From contig CM061066.1 in assembly GCA_030762895.1 (NCBI GenBank), positions 121,674,552 to 121,738,551 of the forward strand: 64,000 bases of DNA, read 5' to 3'. Below the pieces are notes generated by a model. That model ran no database searches. It was given only the letters and a program-made list of their open reading frames with translations, and had not been told where the DNA came from. The DNA comes from Sophora flavescens. Lineage: Eukaryota; Streptophyta; Magnoliopsida; Fabales; Fabaceae. Position numbers and translations under genes: made by a program. The stretch's first letter is position 1, and every line of letters starts with the position of its first letter. This document shows, piece by piece, positions 1 through 11,200 of the stretch.

Positions 1-336
1 TTCTGCTAGCCATTCATGATTTGTCGTTTTGCTTGTCGTTCAATACCCTTATAATTTTAGATTCCAAATTAAAGTATGGGTGCTTTAGTCAATGCATTCC
101 AAATATTTAAAACTCCTTCTCCACCAAATTCCTCCAATATTGGAGAGGAGCCAAAATTGAGTAGGACTGGTCCTCCCCTCCCAATAAAAAAGAACCAAAC
201 AAGAAAAATTTATAAAAATCCCTCAACTTACTTCCATTTTCTTGCAATCAAACACTATGTTATGGTGGTTATTATAAAAGTAAAAGATTTGTAATGATAT
301 GAGAATCCATAATTGGTTGAAGGTGTTAAAAAATTT
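1..336. other. AT-rich spacer, nothing recognised
   Basis: No convincing coding region, RNA gene or bounded repeat was seen here. The one open frame is short and its composition looks like random AT-rich sequence. Confidence 0.5.
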
Positions 337-677
337 CAATTAAGTCCTTAAAATATTTCTTTTTATATATAAAGGAGTACTCACTAGGGCATTTTAAGGC
401 ATTTTTTCCACCGAAATGCAGGGCATGTCTGTAAAATTAGCTAATCTTATCACTAAAATATTATTGTATTCATTATCTTCATAATAAATGCCCTGATTCT
501 CTGTTATTACAGTAGCCCCGATTCTCTTCATACGTTTCTTTTTGCCCTCATTTTCTCAAGGTGCATTCTTTTGCTCTCATCTCTCATTACGTTTCTTCTT
601 GCTTTCATTTTCTCAAGGTGCATTCTTTTGCTCTCATCTCTCATTTTCTTTTTATTCCATTTCATCTCCCGCATTCT
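337..677 (+). repeat. Left copy of a ~340 bp dispersed repeat
   Basis: This stretch matches 3331-3675 along its whole length with scattered substitutions and small indels. Both copies start with CAATTAAGTCCTTAAAATAT and end in a pyrimidine-rich run. Inside each copy a 57 bp unit is repeated twice in tandem (here at about 533-589 and 590-646). Without the solo LTR at 1280-3050 the two copies would lie about 1.2 kb apart. They could be the short LTRs of a small retroelement or just two copies of one repeat; I saw no primer-binding site and no clean TSD. Confidence 0.7.
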
Positions 678-1274
678 CTTCCTCTATTAACTCTCTTTGG
701 TCTTCCTTTTCTTTCTTTTTTTTGCTTTCTCCTTCTATTTACACCGATTTTCCTTTGTTTTTATAAATCTTTGCACAACAAAAACATTGCAGGTGGACGG
801 CGCACTAAAGGTTTCTTCTTCAAGGTACAAATTTCGTTTTTTCATCTCTTGCATCTCTGGTATTGTTTCATTAACTTTCTTCATCAAAAAAGAAATTTGA
901 GTTATTTCATCTCTTGTATCACTATTATCACTGTGTCTCTCCCTAAATATCTCATTTTCATTTTGTTTTGTTTTATGGATTTCTTAATTGCATTATGCGT
1001 GTTGATCGTTGTGACTCAACACTCTTTTTCCCTCTCTTTGTGTTTTTTAAGTGTCTCGATCTCCCCTACTCTCATTTTCAATGCTTTTGTGTTAATTGTA
1101 GCTTAAAATAACTGTAGGTCATTCATGCAAGGATTGTTTGTGATGTGTTGATAAAAAACCAGAAAGTTATCAACTTAATAAATGAAGGAAGAGGGTCGTC
1201 CCTGTGTAAGTTGTTGAGGAATCAATGAAGGAAGACTGAATGCTACATTAGTACTGGGTGGTATCAACTTTGTA
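678..1274. other. Pyrimidine-rich non-coding stretch between repeats
   Basis: The plus strand is strongly T/C-rich, which creates spurious open frames full of Phe, Ser and Leu. No domain, splice-supported gene or bounded repeat was recognised. It may be internal DNA of whatever element owns the flanking 340 bp repeats. Confidence 0.4.
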
Positions 1275-1720
1275 AAAAGTGTGAAAAAATGACCCTATTG
1301 TGTTTTGATTAATGACCAAACTAACATGAATTACACTTTGATTCACCAATTTCTTGCAGAGCTTAAATGTTTGTATAAGATATCATCAGTGCAAGGAAAA
1401 GGATGCAAAAGATCAAAGGAGTAAAAGAAGGATCGTGAAGGAATGCTTGAAGATGAAGAATTACAAAGATGAATCACAAGGGATCTCAAGCAATATTAGA
1501 TTTTGATGTAAAGAAATTTTTAAGTTTTTCTTTGTGAAAATAACTCTCTAAAAAACAAATAAAAAAGTTTTTCATAAAATAAAATGAGCTTAGAATGAAA
1601 AAGAATTAAATGAAAGTTCTGTACATCTATGTGTATATCGATGTACTTTCTGTTAATTAACTAACTTTTAATAAAAACCTATGTGTACATCAATGTATAA
1701 ATAGTATACATCAATGTATA

Positions 1721-2216
1721 CATCGATTGATTATGACTGACTTGATAAATATGCAAAACAAGCTTCTGTAAATCGATTGCACAATCGATGTATAAGTTGA
1801 AACAGAAGCTAACACTTTTTGAAAGAAGCTTACAATCGATTGCACAATCGATGCATAAGGCTAAAGAGAAGCCAACATGTGTTGTAACATGCATCCAATC
1901 GATTGGCACATCGATGTAAACACAGAACAGAAGTAAATTCATTTGAAAACGTTAGAATAATCGATTAGTACATCGATGCATAAGCCCAAACAGAGGCAAA
2001 GATTTTTGAAACCAATTATGCAATCGATTGACCAATCGATGTAAAGACTTCTGGTTTGAGAATGCTTATGATTTTCAAGAACATAGTCGATGTACACATC
2101 TATGTATGTATCACTCAAAATCAAGAATTTCCAAGAACACAATCGATTTGGCAATCGATGTATTCAGTTATAAAAATTGAATCTTTGATTAATACATCGA
2201 TTACACAATCGATTGA
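1721..2216. repeat. Phased array of paired ATCGAT palindromes in the LTR
   Basis: Eight units each carry two half-sites related to ATCGAT, usually as AATCGATTG, two to five bases, then an ATCGATG-like half. The units begin near 1772, 1834, 1896, 1958, 2021, 2084, 2140 and 2195. The first six are spaced about 62 bp apart and the spacers between them are poorly conserved. The array ends about 87 bp upstream of the LTR TATA box, so it fills the expected U3 enhancer region. Confidence 0.85.
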
Positions 2217-2302
2217 CTGATGACTGAATTTTTCAGGGAAAGTTTGTTTTGATCTTAACTGACTTTTGAAGTGTGTCCAACAGATCTATTTTGATATACT
2301 AC

Positions 2303-2310
2303 TATATAAA
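2303..2310 (+). promoter_or_regulatory. TATA box of the solo LTR
   Basis: TATATAAA lies directly downstream of the palindrome array and about 740 bp before the LTR end. This is the expected core promoter position at the U3/R boundary. Confidence 0.65.
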
Positions 2311-3330
2311 GGCATGGGCAAACACATTCTACACAACAATTCATTCAATACTAAGATAAAACACGAAATTCATTGAGAGAGCTTTTCATTGTAAATATTT
2401 GAAATATTTCTGTTAGAGCTTCAATTTGTAATACTTGATTTCTTAAAATCAGAATAAAAAACCTTTCTTACTGCAGAAGGAAGATTAGAGAGAAGGTGTT
2501 CTCTCTGGGTAGATCAATAGTAGAAGGGACTCTTGTTGGTTTGACAACAGTAGAAGGGACTCTTGGGAATTACAAGATTGTTTTGGCTGAAAAGCTTTCA
2601 ATTGGGTAGATGGAACCTGAGAGTTGAAGCTTGTAAAGAATCCTTTAATTGTTTTGATTTTAGTAGATGAAACTCACTGTGAAGTGGGAACTGGATGTAG
2701 GTTACCAGAGGAGGTAGCTGAACCAGGATAAAATCTCGCTTTGCATTTCTCTCTATCCCTTAACTCTCTTAATTGCTTTCATTTTATGAATGTATGTTTA
2801 GGAAATTGTTAAGGATTAAATTTTGTGAATGCTGAATATTGAAACCAATTTTTTCATCTCTCTTTCTTATTAAAAGAAGAAGGTCTTGAATCAATTCATT
2901 AAGCAAAAACTTGTTTCGGTTAGTTGGTTGACAAAACCTTTTCAAGAAGTTTAGAAAAGTTTCAGTTTTTGCATACATGGGAAAAGTTTTCAAAAATCAC
3001 TCATACTCAATTCAACCCCCTTCTTGAGTATCTAGAAGCCACAACCAACAAAAAGAACACTTTATTATAGGGGGATAAGCTGAAGTTTAAAATACAGGAT
3101 GATCCTTATGACCTTCAAGTCGAAATAATCAGAAACCATAGCCGGCGATTAATTGCTAAGCCTATTTTTATACTTAGAAAATTATAATATAGTACTTTTG
3201 GTGCTTATGTTTCTAATTGTTATTATTGTTGTTGTTGTTTTTTTATTTATTTATTTACAAAGTTCCTAATTGTTGTTATGTCAGTTTAATCATGATTTGG
3301 ATTTAGCACTATTTTTGTCATGCTATTAAT

Positions 3331-3675
3331 CAATTAAGTCCTTAAAATATATCTTTATATTTATAAAGGAGTATTCACTAAGGCATTCTAGGGCATTTTT
3401 TCCTGCCGAAATGCATGACATATCTATAAAAGTATCTATTTTTTCACTAAAATATTATTGTATTCATTATATATCTTCATAATAAATGCCCCGATTCACT
3501 GCTATTACAATAGCCCTGATTCTCTTCATACGTTTCTTTTTGCTCTCATTTTATCAAGGTGCATTATTTTGCTCTCATCTATCATTACATTTCTTCTTGC
3601 TCTCATTTTCTCAAGGTACATTCTTTTGTTCTCATCTCTCAATAATTTTTATTCCATTTCATCTCTCTCATTCTT
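3331..3675 (+). repeat. Right copy of the ~340 bp dispersed repeat
   Basis: This is the partner of the copy at 337-677 in the same orientation, with the same internal 57 bp tandem unit. The repeat that follows it differs, so only the shared core is annotated. Confidence 0.7.
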
Positions 3676-3877
3676 CGATTCTTAAAATTAGGTTTGTGGC
3701 ATCTAATTGATATGAATGCCTTTTAGTTGTGTAATAAATTTAATAATTATATTTTAATGTTTTATAATGATTGAAATTAAAAATCATTTCACGATAGAAT
3801 TTTAAAAATAAAAATACGTTTTATTTTTTAAGCATAATTTAAAATAGAAATTTTAACCAACACAATCCTTATTTATA

Positions 3878-3899
3878 ACCCGTGCATAGCACGCACAGG
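3878..3899 (+). other. Short GC hairpin, possible Helitron 3' end
   Basis: A GC-rich hairpin (CGTGC, ATA, GCACG) sits alone in AT-rich DNA and is followed by an AATAATAGT-like run. Plant Helitrons end with a similar hairpin a few bases before CTRR. A proper CTRR end and a matching 5' TC end were not found, so this is only a possibility. Confidence 0.25.
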
Positions 3900-4274
3900 T
3901 CAAAATAATAGTACATATATACAACAATGTTTTTCGAACACTAGAATGGTGTCCCCTTTGTTTTTCAATGTATGTTCAAGATGCGTGTATACAAAGATGA
4001 TAAAAAATATGAAGTATGTGAGAGATAGAAAGAAACACATACGGTGTCTAAGTTTTGATATTCAAATAACACAACTCATATGTGTGTATATATATAAGTT
4101 TAATTAGGATGCACTGTTAGTCTAAAACTTCTTACACTATCAATCAATCGCAAATCGTTTTAGGGGTGGATTTTAAGGTAGTTACGATAAAAATAAAATA
4201 TTTTTTTAATGATATGATTATTTATAATTAATTGACAATGTATAAAAAGGTTATAATACCAATATATACCAATT

Positions 4275-4278
<4 letters not shown>

Positions 4279-4311
<33 letters not shown>
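4279..4311. repeat. (TA)n microsatellite
   Basis: An uninterrupted TA dinucleotide run. It produces a meaningless Tyr-Ile repeat when translated. Confidence 0.95.
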
Positions 4312-4314
<3 letters not shown>

Positions 4315-4930
4315 ATGAAATAACCGCAAAACATACAAAATATTTAAATTCCATCTAGTTAATTATTGAGTTAGTCCTGAACTATTTGGGAATTTTCAAG
4401 TAGGTCCCTGAACTAAAAAGAAATTTAATTAGGTCCCTGAATTTATATAAGAATTTCAATTGGATCCCTGAACTAAAAAGTTTTTAATTGGGTCCCTGAA
4501 CTTATATAGAATTTTAGATTGGGTCCCTAAAGTAAATATGATTATAAAAAATACTAAATTGATAGATAATTAAATTTAAAAAAAAAACATTTGACATAAT
4601 AATAAAATGACAAAAGATGAATATGAGATAAAAAACTCACGATTTAAATTAATAATAATAAAAAAATAAAAAAAAAACATAGTGAAAAAAGTTATTGTTT
4701 AGCATAATAACTAAATAAAAATTGATAAACTTGAGAGACAAAATTTAGTTCTTGAAATGATAATAACAAAATAATGAAATATGAAATTGTGCTAGAAAAT
4801 TCATGTTTTATAAAAAAAATATTAAAAGATTAAACTGATAAACCTCAGTTAAAAAAATTTAGTAAAAGATGAAACTTAGCAGAGAATGTCGTTGTTTGAG
4901 ATAAAAAAAAATTTTGATACAAGAAAGTGT

Positions 4931-5047
4931 AGGTGAGTTGGATCCCGGGGCTCACCAGGGTCAGGGCAGGCCTCACGGTTCAAAGAGCGTTTACAGAGAT
5001 ACTTACAGATTACTCACCAACGAGATCCTCACATCGGCAGTGAAATA
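4931..5047 (-). repeat. SINE-like dispersed repeat, copy 1
   Basis: This stretch closely matches part of 22120-22310: both contain GTGAG...CTCACCAGG(G/A)TCAGG and a GATCCTCACATC block in the same order. It is more GC-rich than the MULE arm around it, so it looks like an insertion. Orientation is taken from the second copy, which ends in an A-rich tail on the minus strand. The exact ends are uncertain. Confidence 0.55.
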
Positions 5048-5293
5048 ATTTTTATTCTAATATTATAACAAGAGATGAAACTGAGTAAAAAAAAATAATA
5101 TTTAAAAAATAAAAATAAAAATATAATTTAACAACAAAATTATTGTTTGAAATAATAAATAAAATAAAGAATCTAGTTAAGTAAATATCATATCCTTTTT
5201 TATTTTCAATTTTATTTTGAGTTATTTAGTTTATATTATTATTTTGTATTTTAATTGAGGTTTATCTTAAATTATTTTAATATTTCTTGAATA

Positions 5294-5860
5294 CTCCCTC
5301 AGTTCTTTTTCTTTAGTAATTTAAGGTTTCTACACATAGATTAAGAAATCATTAATGTATTTATATTTGTACCAAAATACTCTTATTTCTACCATTAATT
5401 ATTTATAAATTACAACTATATTTACTCTATACTCCACTAGTCATTGTCCCCTTGGGGTGGACTAGTTGGTAAAGTTCATGCTACCCTGCTAGCCAGGTCA
5501 CGGGTTCGATACCCACTTCCCCTCGATTTACAACCTATCTAAATCGAATTTGCGCTGTGGACTGGGATAGTCGAATCCGTAAATTCCACCGGAAATCCTC
5601 ATAGAGGTTGGTGGTTGGCTCTGACCTTGCATGGGGTCGGTCATTGCCATAATCTAAACTTTTATGTAACCAAAAAAAAAAAATACTCCACTAGTCATTT
5701 ATGTACTTGGAAGGTTTTGTGTATTTTTAAGGTATTTCAATTTAATTCTATTATAAGTATATGGAAAAAAATGGTCAAATATGTCTTGGGTTTATAAAAA
5801 CCCATTGTTTTGGAACAAAAACAAATAACTAAAATTACCAAAGAAAAAGAATGGAGGGAG
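5294..5860. mobile_element. Stowaway MITE carrying a SINE
   Basis: The element begins CTCCCTCAGTTCTTTTTCTT and ends with the near inverted complement AAAGAAAAAGAATGGAGGGAG. It is flanked by TA on both sides (5292-5293 and 5861-5862), the Tc1/mariner target. Taking out the SINE and one TSD copy leaves about 313 bp, a normal Stowaway size. No coding capacity is expected or seen. Confidence 0.85.
5446..5682 (+). mobile_element. tRNA-derived SINE with perfect 17 bp TSD
   Basis: The 5' part has RNA polymerase III promoter boxes: an A-box-like GTGGACTAGTTGG near 5457 and a B-box GGTTCGATACC near 5503. A tRNA-unrelated body and a poly(A) tail (5672-5682) follow. Both sides carry the same 17 bp, ATACTCCACTAGTCATT (5429-5445 and 5683-5699), the mark of LINE-assisted insertion. 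The perfect TSD suggests a fairly recent event. It is not a functional tRNA gene because no full cloverleaf follows the A box. Confidence 0.92.
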
Positions 5861-6680
5861 TATTATTTTTGTTTGATGTGCCTGTTGTTGTTGTTATTAT
5901 TATTATTATAATTTTAATGTTATTTCAAATTTTAAATATTTGACTCAGTTTAATCTTTTAATATTTTGTTATAAAACATGAATTTTTAGCACAATTTCAT
6001 ATTTCATTATTTTGTCATTATCATTTCAAAAACTAAATTTTGTCTCTCAAATTTATATATTATTATGTTAATCAATTACTTTTCTAACTAAGTTTTTTTT
6101 TAAATAGTGGCATTTTCTCTCACATTCATCTTTTGTCATTTTATTATTATGTCAAACAATATTTTTTTCACTAAATGTCACCATCTATCATTTTATTTTA
6201 TTTTTATTTTATATAGTCATTTTTCTACTTTAGGGATCCAATTAAAAAATTTATATAAATTCATGATCTAATTAGAAACTTTTTAGTTCATCGACCTAAT
6301 TAAAAATTTTATATAAATTCAAGACTTAATTAAAAAAAAATTTAGTTCAGGAATTTAATTAAAAAATTTTAAATAGTTTAGGGAACAACTCAATAATTAA
6401 ATCATTCCATTTTAATCTTTGATTTTTCTTAAGGATGATTATTTCCTAAATTTAACCTGTAATCAAATCAAATGTTTTACACCGAAGAAACCGATACACG
6501 ATCCAACCAAATGCCACTTTCCAGTTCCCAAAACCGCGGACCGCAATTCATAGTCTCGAAACAACTCACCCTTCCCGTCCTTGCTTCAACCAAAAGGCTT
6601 TCTCTTCTCTTTTCACAAAAACAGAAACTCCACTCTTTATTATTTTTTTAATTTATTGTATAATAATATATTAATTAATA

Positions 6681-7006
6681 CTCGCTCCGCTCTTTTTCTT
6701 TATATTTTTAGCTTCTTATTTTTATATCAAAATAATCTGTGTTTTATAAACCCGAGTTATAATTGATCAATTTTTTTCATATATATTATTATATAAGGTT
6801 AAATTGATTTACCTTGAAAATACACAAAACCTTTTATGAATGAGCTAGTGAAATATGGAGTATTTATTTAAATTGGTCAATGTCATTGGAACTTGTAAAC
6901 AATCAATGATAGAAATAATGATATTTTAAAATAAATATACATAAATTAATGATTTTTTAATATATGTATAAAAAACTTAAAAAATAAAGAAAATGAATTG
7001 AAGGAG
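6681..7006. mobile_element. Stowaway MITE (326 bp)
   Basis: It starts CTCGCTCCGCTCTTTTTCTT and ends with an inverted relative (AATAAAGAAAATGAATTGAAGGAG in part). TA flanks it at 6679-6680 and 7007-7008. The ends resemble the MITE at 5294-5860, so the two belong to one family. Confidence 0.75.
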
Positions 7007-7315
7007 TAACTTTTAATTTCAATTCCTTTTTTTTTTCCGACGTGACAAATTTTCAATTACTTCGTCTTTACTATTTATCATTTCCATTTTAATTTCTTTA
7101 TCTATTCTCTTTTGAGACTGCGTTGTTTTCCAGCTGCTCGAGCTTAGAATCTTTCTCAAATTATAGCCGTTATAGTAATCCAAATCCACGGTTACACAAG
7201 TTTACCTGGTACATTGCTTTGAAAAAAAAAAGTTTACCTGTTACATAGTGCCACATATATGAATATAATTATTTATTTTTATCCATGATATACGATATGT
7301 GAAGTTAAATAAATA

Positions 7316-7616
7316 AAGGTTAAAGTAATACTTTGGTCCCTATATGTGATTCGAATTTTCGATCTGGTCCCTATACATAAAAAATTATTAAAATGATTCC
7401 TATATGTATAAAAAATCCCTATTTGATTCATGCCGTACAAAATTTTAGGGACTGATTTGATAATTTTTTTGCTCGTATAGGAACCAACCGGGTAAAATAC
7501 ACGGACCAAATGAAGATTTTTTGTATGCATATGAACCATTTTAATAATTTTTTATGTATAATGACCAAATAAAGAATTCATGTCACGTATATAGAATAAA
7601 ATATTATTTTAACCTT
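7316..7616. mobile_element. Mutator-type MITE (301 bp)
   Basis: The ends are AAGGTTAAAGTAATA and the inverted TATTATTTTAACCTT, and the arms pair for about 100 bp. Both arms repeat the TGGTCCCTATA phrase common in legume MITEs. The 9 bp TSD AAATAAATA is perfect (7307-7315 and 7617-7625). It lies less than 700 bp upstream of the glucanase start and could affect that promoter. Confidence 0.9.
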
Positions 7617-7625
7617 AAATAAATA

Positions 7626-8288
7626 TTATATATTATATACGGTGAGGATGAAGTTAATAATTATTTTGAATGCCGCATTCAAATAATAATTATTGGGAAA
7701 AAAACGTCGGCATTTGTTGTTATTCCCTTTCCCTTTCACAACAAGTTCCACAATTTTGTTATGGTAGATAGTAGATTCCTATTTCTTCTTCTTCTCCCTC
7801 CATAAACCAAGAAACAAAGAATCAACAGAAAACAAAGGAAGCTCGTTTTCTTGTTTATCTGGTTTTAGAACATCACATATTCACATCCCTTGGTCTCTCT
7901 GTTTCTCCATAACAGAATAAGAGGCCAAGGAAACAAAGAACTCTATTATTTTTCTTTTCTTTTTATAATTACAATATATTATACTTTTATTTTATTTTTA
8001 TTGCCTTTTGTTTTCCCTTATCAGCATCTGATTCATCGTGGTTTCGTGGGGGATAAAAAGGTGTTGCTATATTTTCGCTGATTCTTCAAACCCCACTTTC
8101 AGAAACGGTTGTTTTCTTCCTTTTCTCTCTCTCTCTTTCATCAAAAGAGGAGAGGGGGTTTTAGTTTTCATTTCCGTTTCAGCATACAAAACAAACTATA
8201 TTTTTCCCACCCCAATATTTGATACATTCCTTCTTCACTTTCCTTTTACCTTTTCCAGCAAATTGTTCTCATAAAGGAACCATTTTTA
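7626..8288 (+). promoter_or_regulatory. Promoter and 5' leader of the GH17 gene
   Basis: This is the stretch between the MITE and the start codon at 8289. A TATA-like ATATTATAC lies near 7976, and a CT-rich run (about 8120-8140) typical of plant leaders precedes the ATG. The transcription start cannot be placed from sequence alone. A leader intron cannot be excluded. Confidence 0.45.
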
Positions 8289-11200
8289 ATGGAAAACATG
8301 TGGATTCTGAGATGGGTTTTGATTATTGGGTTGATGGGTTTGGTGTGTGTTGAAGGGCTTGGTGTGAATTGGGGTACACAAGCAACACATAAATTGCCAC
8401 CAGACACAGTGGTTAAGATGTTGAAGGACAATGGGATTCAAAAAGTGAAGCTTTTTGATGCAGATGAGACAACAATGAGTGCTCTTGCTGGAACTGGGAT
8501 TGAAGTCATGGTTGCTATCCCTAACAACCAGCTTGCTGATATGAATAGCTATGATCGGGCCAAACAGTGGGTTAAGAAGAATGTCACCCGTTACCACTTC
8601 AGTCAAGGAGTTAACATCAAGTGAGTTTTACAAAAAAAAAATTCATTATCAATTGACTGCTTGAATTGTTATTATTTAGTAGGGAAATGATAACGAGTTT
8701 CGGATACTGGTTAAGGAATTAAAAAGATAAGTCCTTATCGGACAAATGGTGTAGAAGTTGAATTTTTTGTTTTTCAATAACCTTACATTTTCTTGATTCC
8801 TTAACCAGGGACCTGAAATATTGTTATCATGGTTGCCATCCCTTTTTCATGATATTTTCATATAAATTGTAGAGTTTATTTGATAGGAGATGTTAGATTG
8901 ACATTTTGAACTAGTTGATTTGATGCCAAGTTCTTCTTTATATCTATTGTATTTCTTGGAGAATTCAGCTTTGAATCCCTAAATTGATTATGTTTCCTTG
9001 TGGCCTTTATTATAGCTTATGTTTTTCCTTGTGGAAAATTCAAAATCCAATGTTCTGTACCGGAGTTTGAACGAGTCAGAATTTTGGGTTATGGCTCAAT
9101 TAGCTCAACTGGTTAAATTAATTGTTCAAGTGAAAATAAACTAGGCAACATAATAAGAAATAATAAAAAATTATCGAACTAAAAACCTGAGGTTTTTTTT
9201 TTGGTGAGACGAGAATCATACCACTAGACCAAATGCCCAAGCTAGTGTTTCACAGGTTGAACCACCCATTTTTTGAAACATTGGGAAAATCAGAGGTCCC
9301 AGGTATTTTCATTGACATGAGGATTAACAACAACAACAACAAAATAATAATAATAATAATAGTAATAATAATAATAATATTTTCATTATTATTATTATTA
9401 TATTATTATTATTATTATTATTAATATATGTTATTTGCTGATGAGTGTAAGCATCAGGAAAAGTGTGCAAGGAATCTTTCAAAAGTGAACCCATTGTCTC
9501 TTATCTCAAGGAAAGCTCTGTTTACTGGGCGATATAACAGAATTAGATTCTTTAATTTGGGTAGTGGTGCCTCCTTGAGTCCTTGTTGGCTTGTAGTAAC
9601 GTTTTATGTGGCTGGGGAGAAGGATATTTGTTCTAAGAATCATTTTGCCATTCTTGAAGGTGATTGCTGCTTACTACTTGGTGGAAGAAAAATTATACAA
9701 ATATGTGATATTTGGATTCAGATAACTTTTTGTCATACTCAAATAGTTTTTTTTTATAGCAAAGTATGTATACTTTGTGTATCATGAGAAGTTATCCGAG
9801 TTAATTGTTCAATTAATACTGCTCTAAAAGATATGTGTATGTACCAAAAAACCAAAATATGTCTCGGATATTTATATTTATACTATCCATCCCAACTCCT
9901 CACCTTTCAATGTTTGGTGGTGATTTTTCCTATTAATAATCCATTCCATCACTGAGGATTTTTTGATGATCAGATATGATTTCTGAAGTGAATATTCTTT
10001 TATAAAAACTTAAAAAGGAAGGGGGAGTATTAAGTTACTGATTAAGACAACAGGCTAGAGTGCATCAAGAAGGAATAACAAACAGAACAATTAGAACTTG
10101 TAGGGCATGTCGGTTCTATGGCTTTCACCTTTTAGTTCTCCAGTTTTGACTTTATGTATTGGTTAATGAGAAGTTTGAATAATTTTAAAGAAGTTAGGCA
10201 TTTGATTTGTGCTTGTAGACAATTTATTAACCATAATGATCATGTATTTCCATAGTTTATGGTTCTTTACTTCTTTAACGTTTAGAGGGAAATGCTGCTT
10301 GTTTAATGCTACATGTTAAGCTTCATTGGATGGAGATCCAATATATTCTTATTATAATTTTATCAACTTCTCTTGAAATGCTAAATTTTGTCAGCTTTAG
10401 GCAAACTTGTAAAATATTTTGGGGAATAATTTGGAATTATGTTAGGTTTGGGCTCTCAGTTATAACTAGGTCTGCAAAGTTGGTGATGTCTGTTTTTGCC
10501 ATTGGAGTGGTCAAACTCTTAAATATGGTGTTACTGTGAAACTCTTCAAAAATATATCATTGCGTACCTTTATTTATTAGGAAGCATTATCATTGTTATG
10601 GCATGAAATCTTTTTTCTCAACTTTGAATTTTGACCCTGCAGAACTATCTCTGTTGCTTTTGATGTTTTTGATTTAATTTTGGGTTCAGGGAGAACAATT
10701 TTGTAATTAAGACTGTCTTTTTTTTGCCTAAGTATATATATAATAATGCATTCTATCTATGAGCTTTCACAGGTATGTAGCAGTTGGGAATGAGCCATTT
10801 TTGAAATCCTACAATAATTCATTCTTGAATATCACCCTACCTGCACTACAGAACATTCAAAATGCCCTTAATGAAGCTGGTTTTGGAGATGCCATAAAGG
10901 CTACAGTACCCTTAAATGCTGATGTGTATCAGTCTCCAGAAGATAATCAAGTTCCATCTGCAGGAACATTTAGGCCTGATATCAGTGATCTCATGACCCA
11001 GATAGTGCAATTTCTGAACAAGAATGGTGCACCGTTCACCGTAAACATTTACCCTTTCTTAAGTCTTTATGGGAATGATGATTTTCCTTTTAACTATGCC
11101 TTCTTTGATGGGGTGGACAATCCCATAAATGATAATGGGATTGCATACACCAATGTTTTCGATGCAAACTTCGATACCTTGGTTTCTGCCCTCAAAGCAG

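Larger units (their letters stand above)
1280..3050 (+). mobile_element. Solo LTR, Ty1/copia type (1771 bp)
   Basis: The sequence starts TGTGAAAAAATGACC and ends AGAAGCCACAACCAACA, that is TG...CA. It is flanked on both sides by AAAAG (1275-1279 and 3051-3055), a 5 bp TSD as made by LTR-retrotransposon integrase. Just before the end is a C-rich stretch (AATTCAACCCCCTTCTTGAG at about 3009-3028) typical of SIRE/Maximus-like copia LTRs. A TATA box lies at 2303-2310. There is no primer-binding site or gag-pol next to it, so LTR-LTR recombination probably removed the rest. A second LTR with the same layout is at 30228-31960. The TSD and ends are seen directly; the family name is inferred from the terminal style. 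Confidence 0.85.
4357..6403. mobile_element. Mutator-like foldback element with ~500 bp TIRs
   Basis: The left end (from AGTTAATTATTGAGTT) reappears inverted at the right end (AACTCAATAATTAAATC). The inverted match continues inward for several hundred bases; for example the region near 4590-4620 pairs with about 6120-6160, and 4725-4835 with about 5945-6055. Both arms repeat a GGTCCCTGAACT-like phrase. The flanks are ATTCCATCT (4348-4356) and ATTCCATTT (6404-6412), a 9 bp TSD with one mismatch. Long TIRs and a 9 bp TSD indicate a non-autonomous MULE. No transposase remains. It hosts the MITE at 5294-5860 and the SINE inside that. Confidence 0.8.

Noticed and set aside
542..1106. Phe/Ser/Leu-rich frames of up to 181 codons
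   Set aside because: They come from a pyrimidine-rich repeat that is duplicated at 3458-3710; no domain, no start context and no conservation of frame.
1679..2154. Minus-strand frames with repeated YID/CID motifs
   Set aside because: They are the ATCGAT palindrome array read as protein; the repeat structure is nucleotide-level.
1721..2216. Regular palindromic repeats considered as a CRISPR array
   Set aside because: The repeats are short and variable, spacers are related to each other, no cas genes are present, and the context is a plant LTR.
3878..3910. Definite Helitron
   Set aside because: Only a hairpin is seen; no CTRR end with a matching 5' TC end and no Rep/helicase.
5446..5520. Possible tRNA gene from the A and B boxes
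   Set aside because: No cloverleaf can be closed and a poly(A) tail plus TSD show a SINE.
8286..8606. Antisense frame over glucanase exon 1, and similar ones at 11094-11511
   Set aside because: They are shadows of a well-supported exon on the plus strand.
9428..9787. 119-codon frame in the glucanase intron
   Set aside because: No recognised domain, in an intron, no splice logic; taken as chance.
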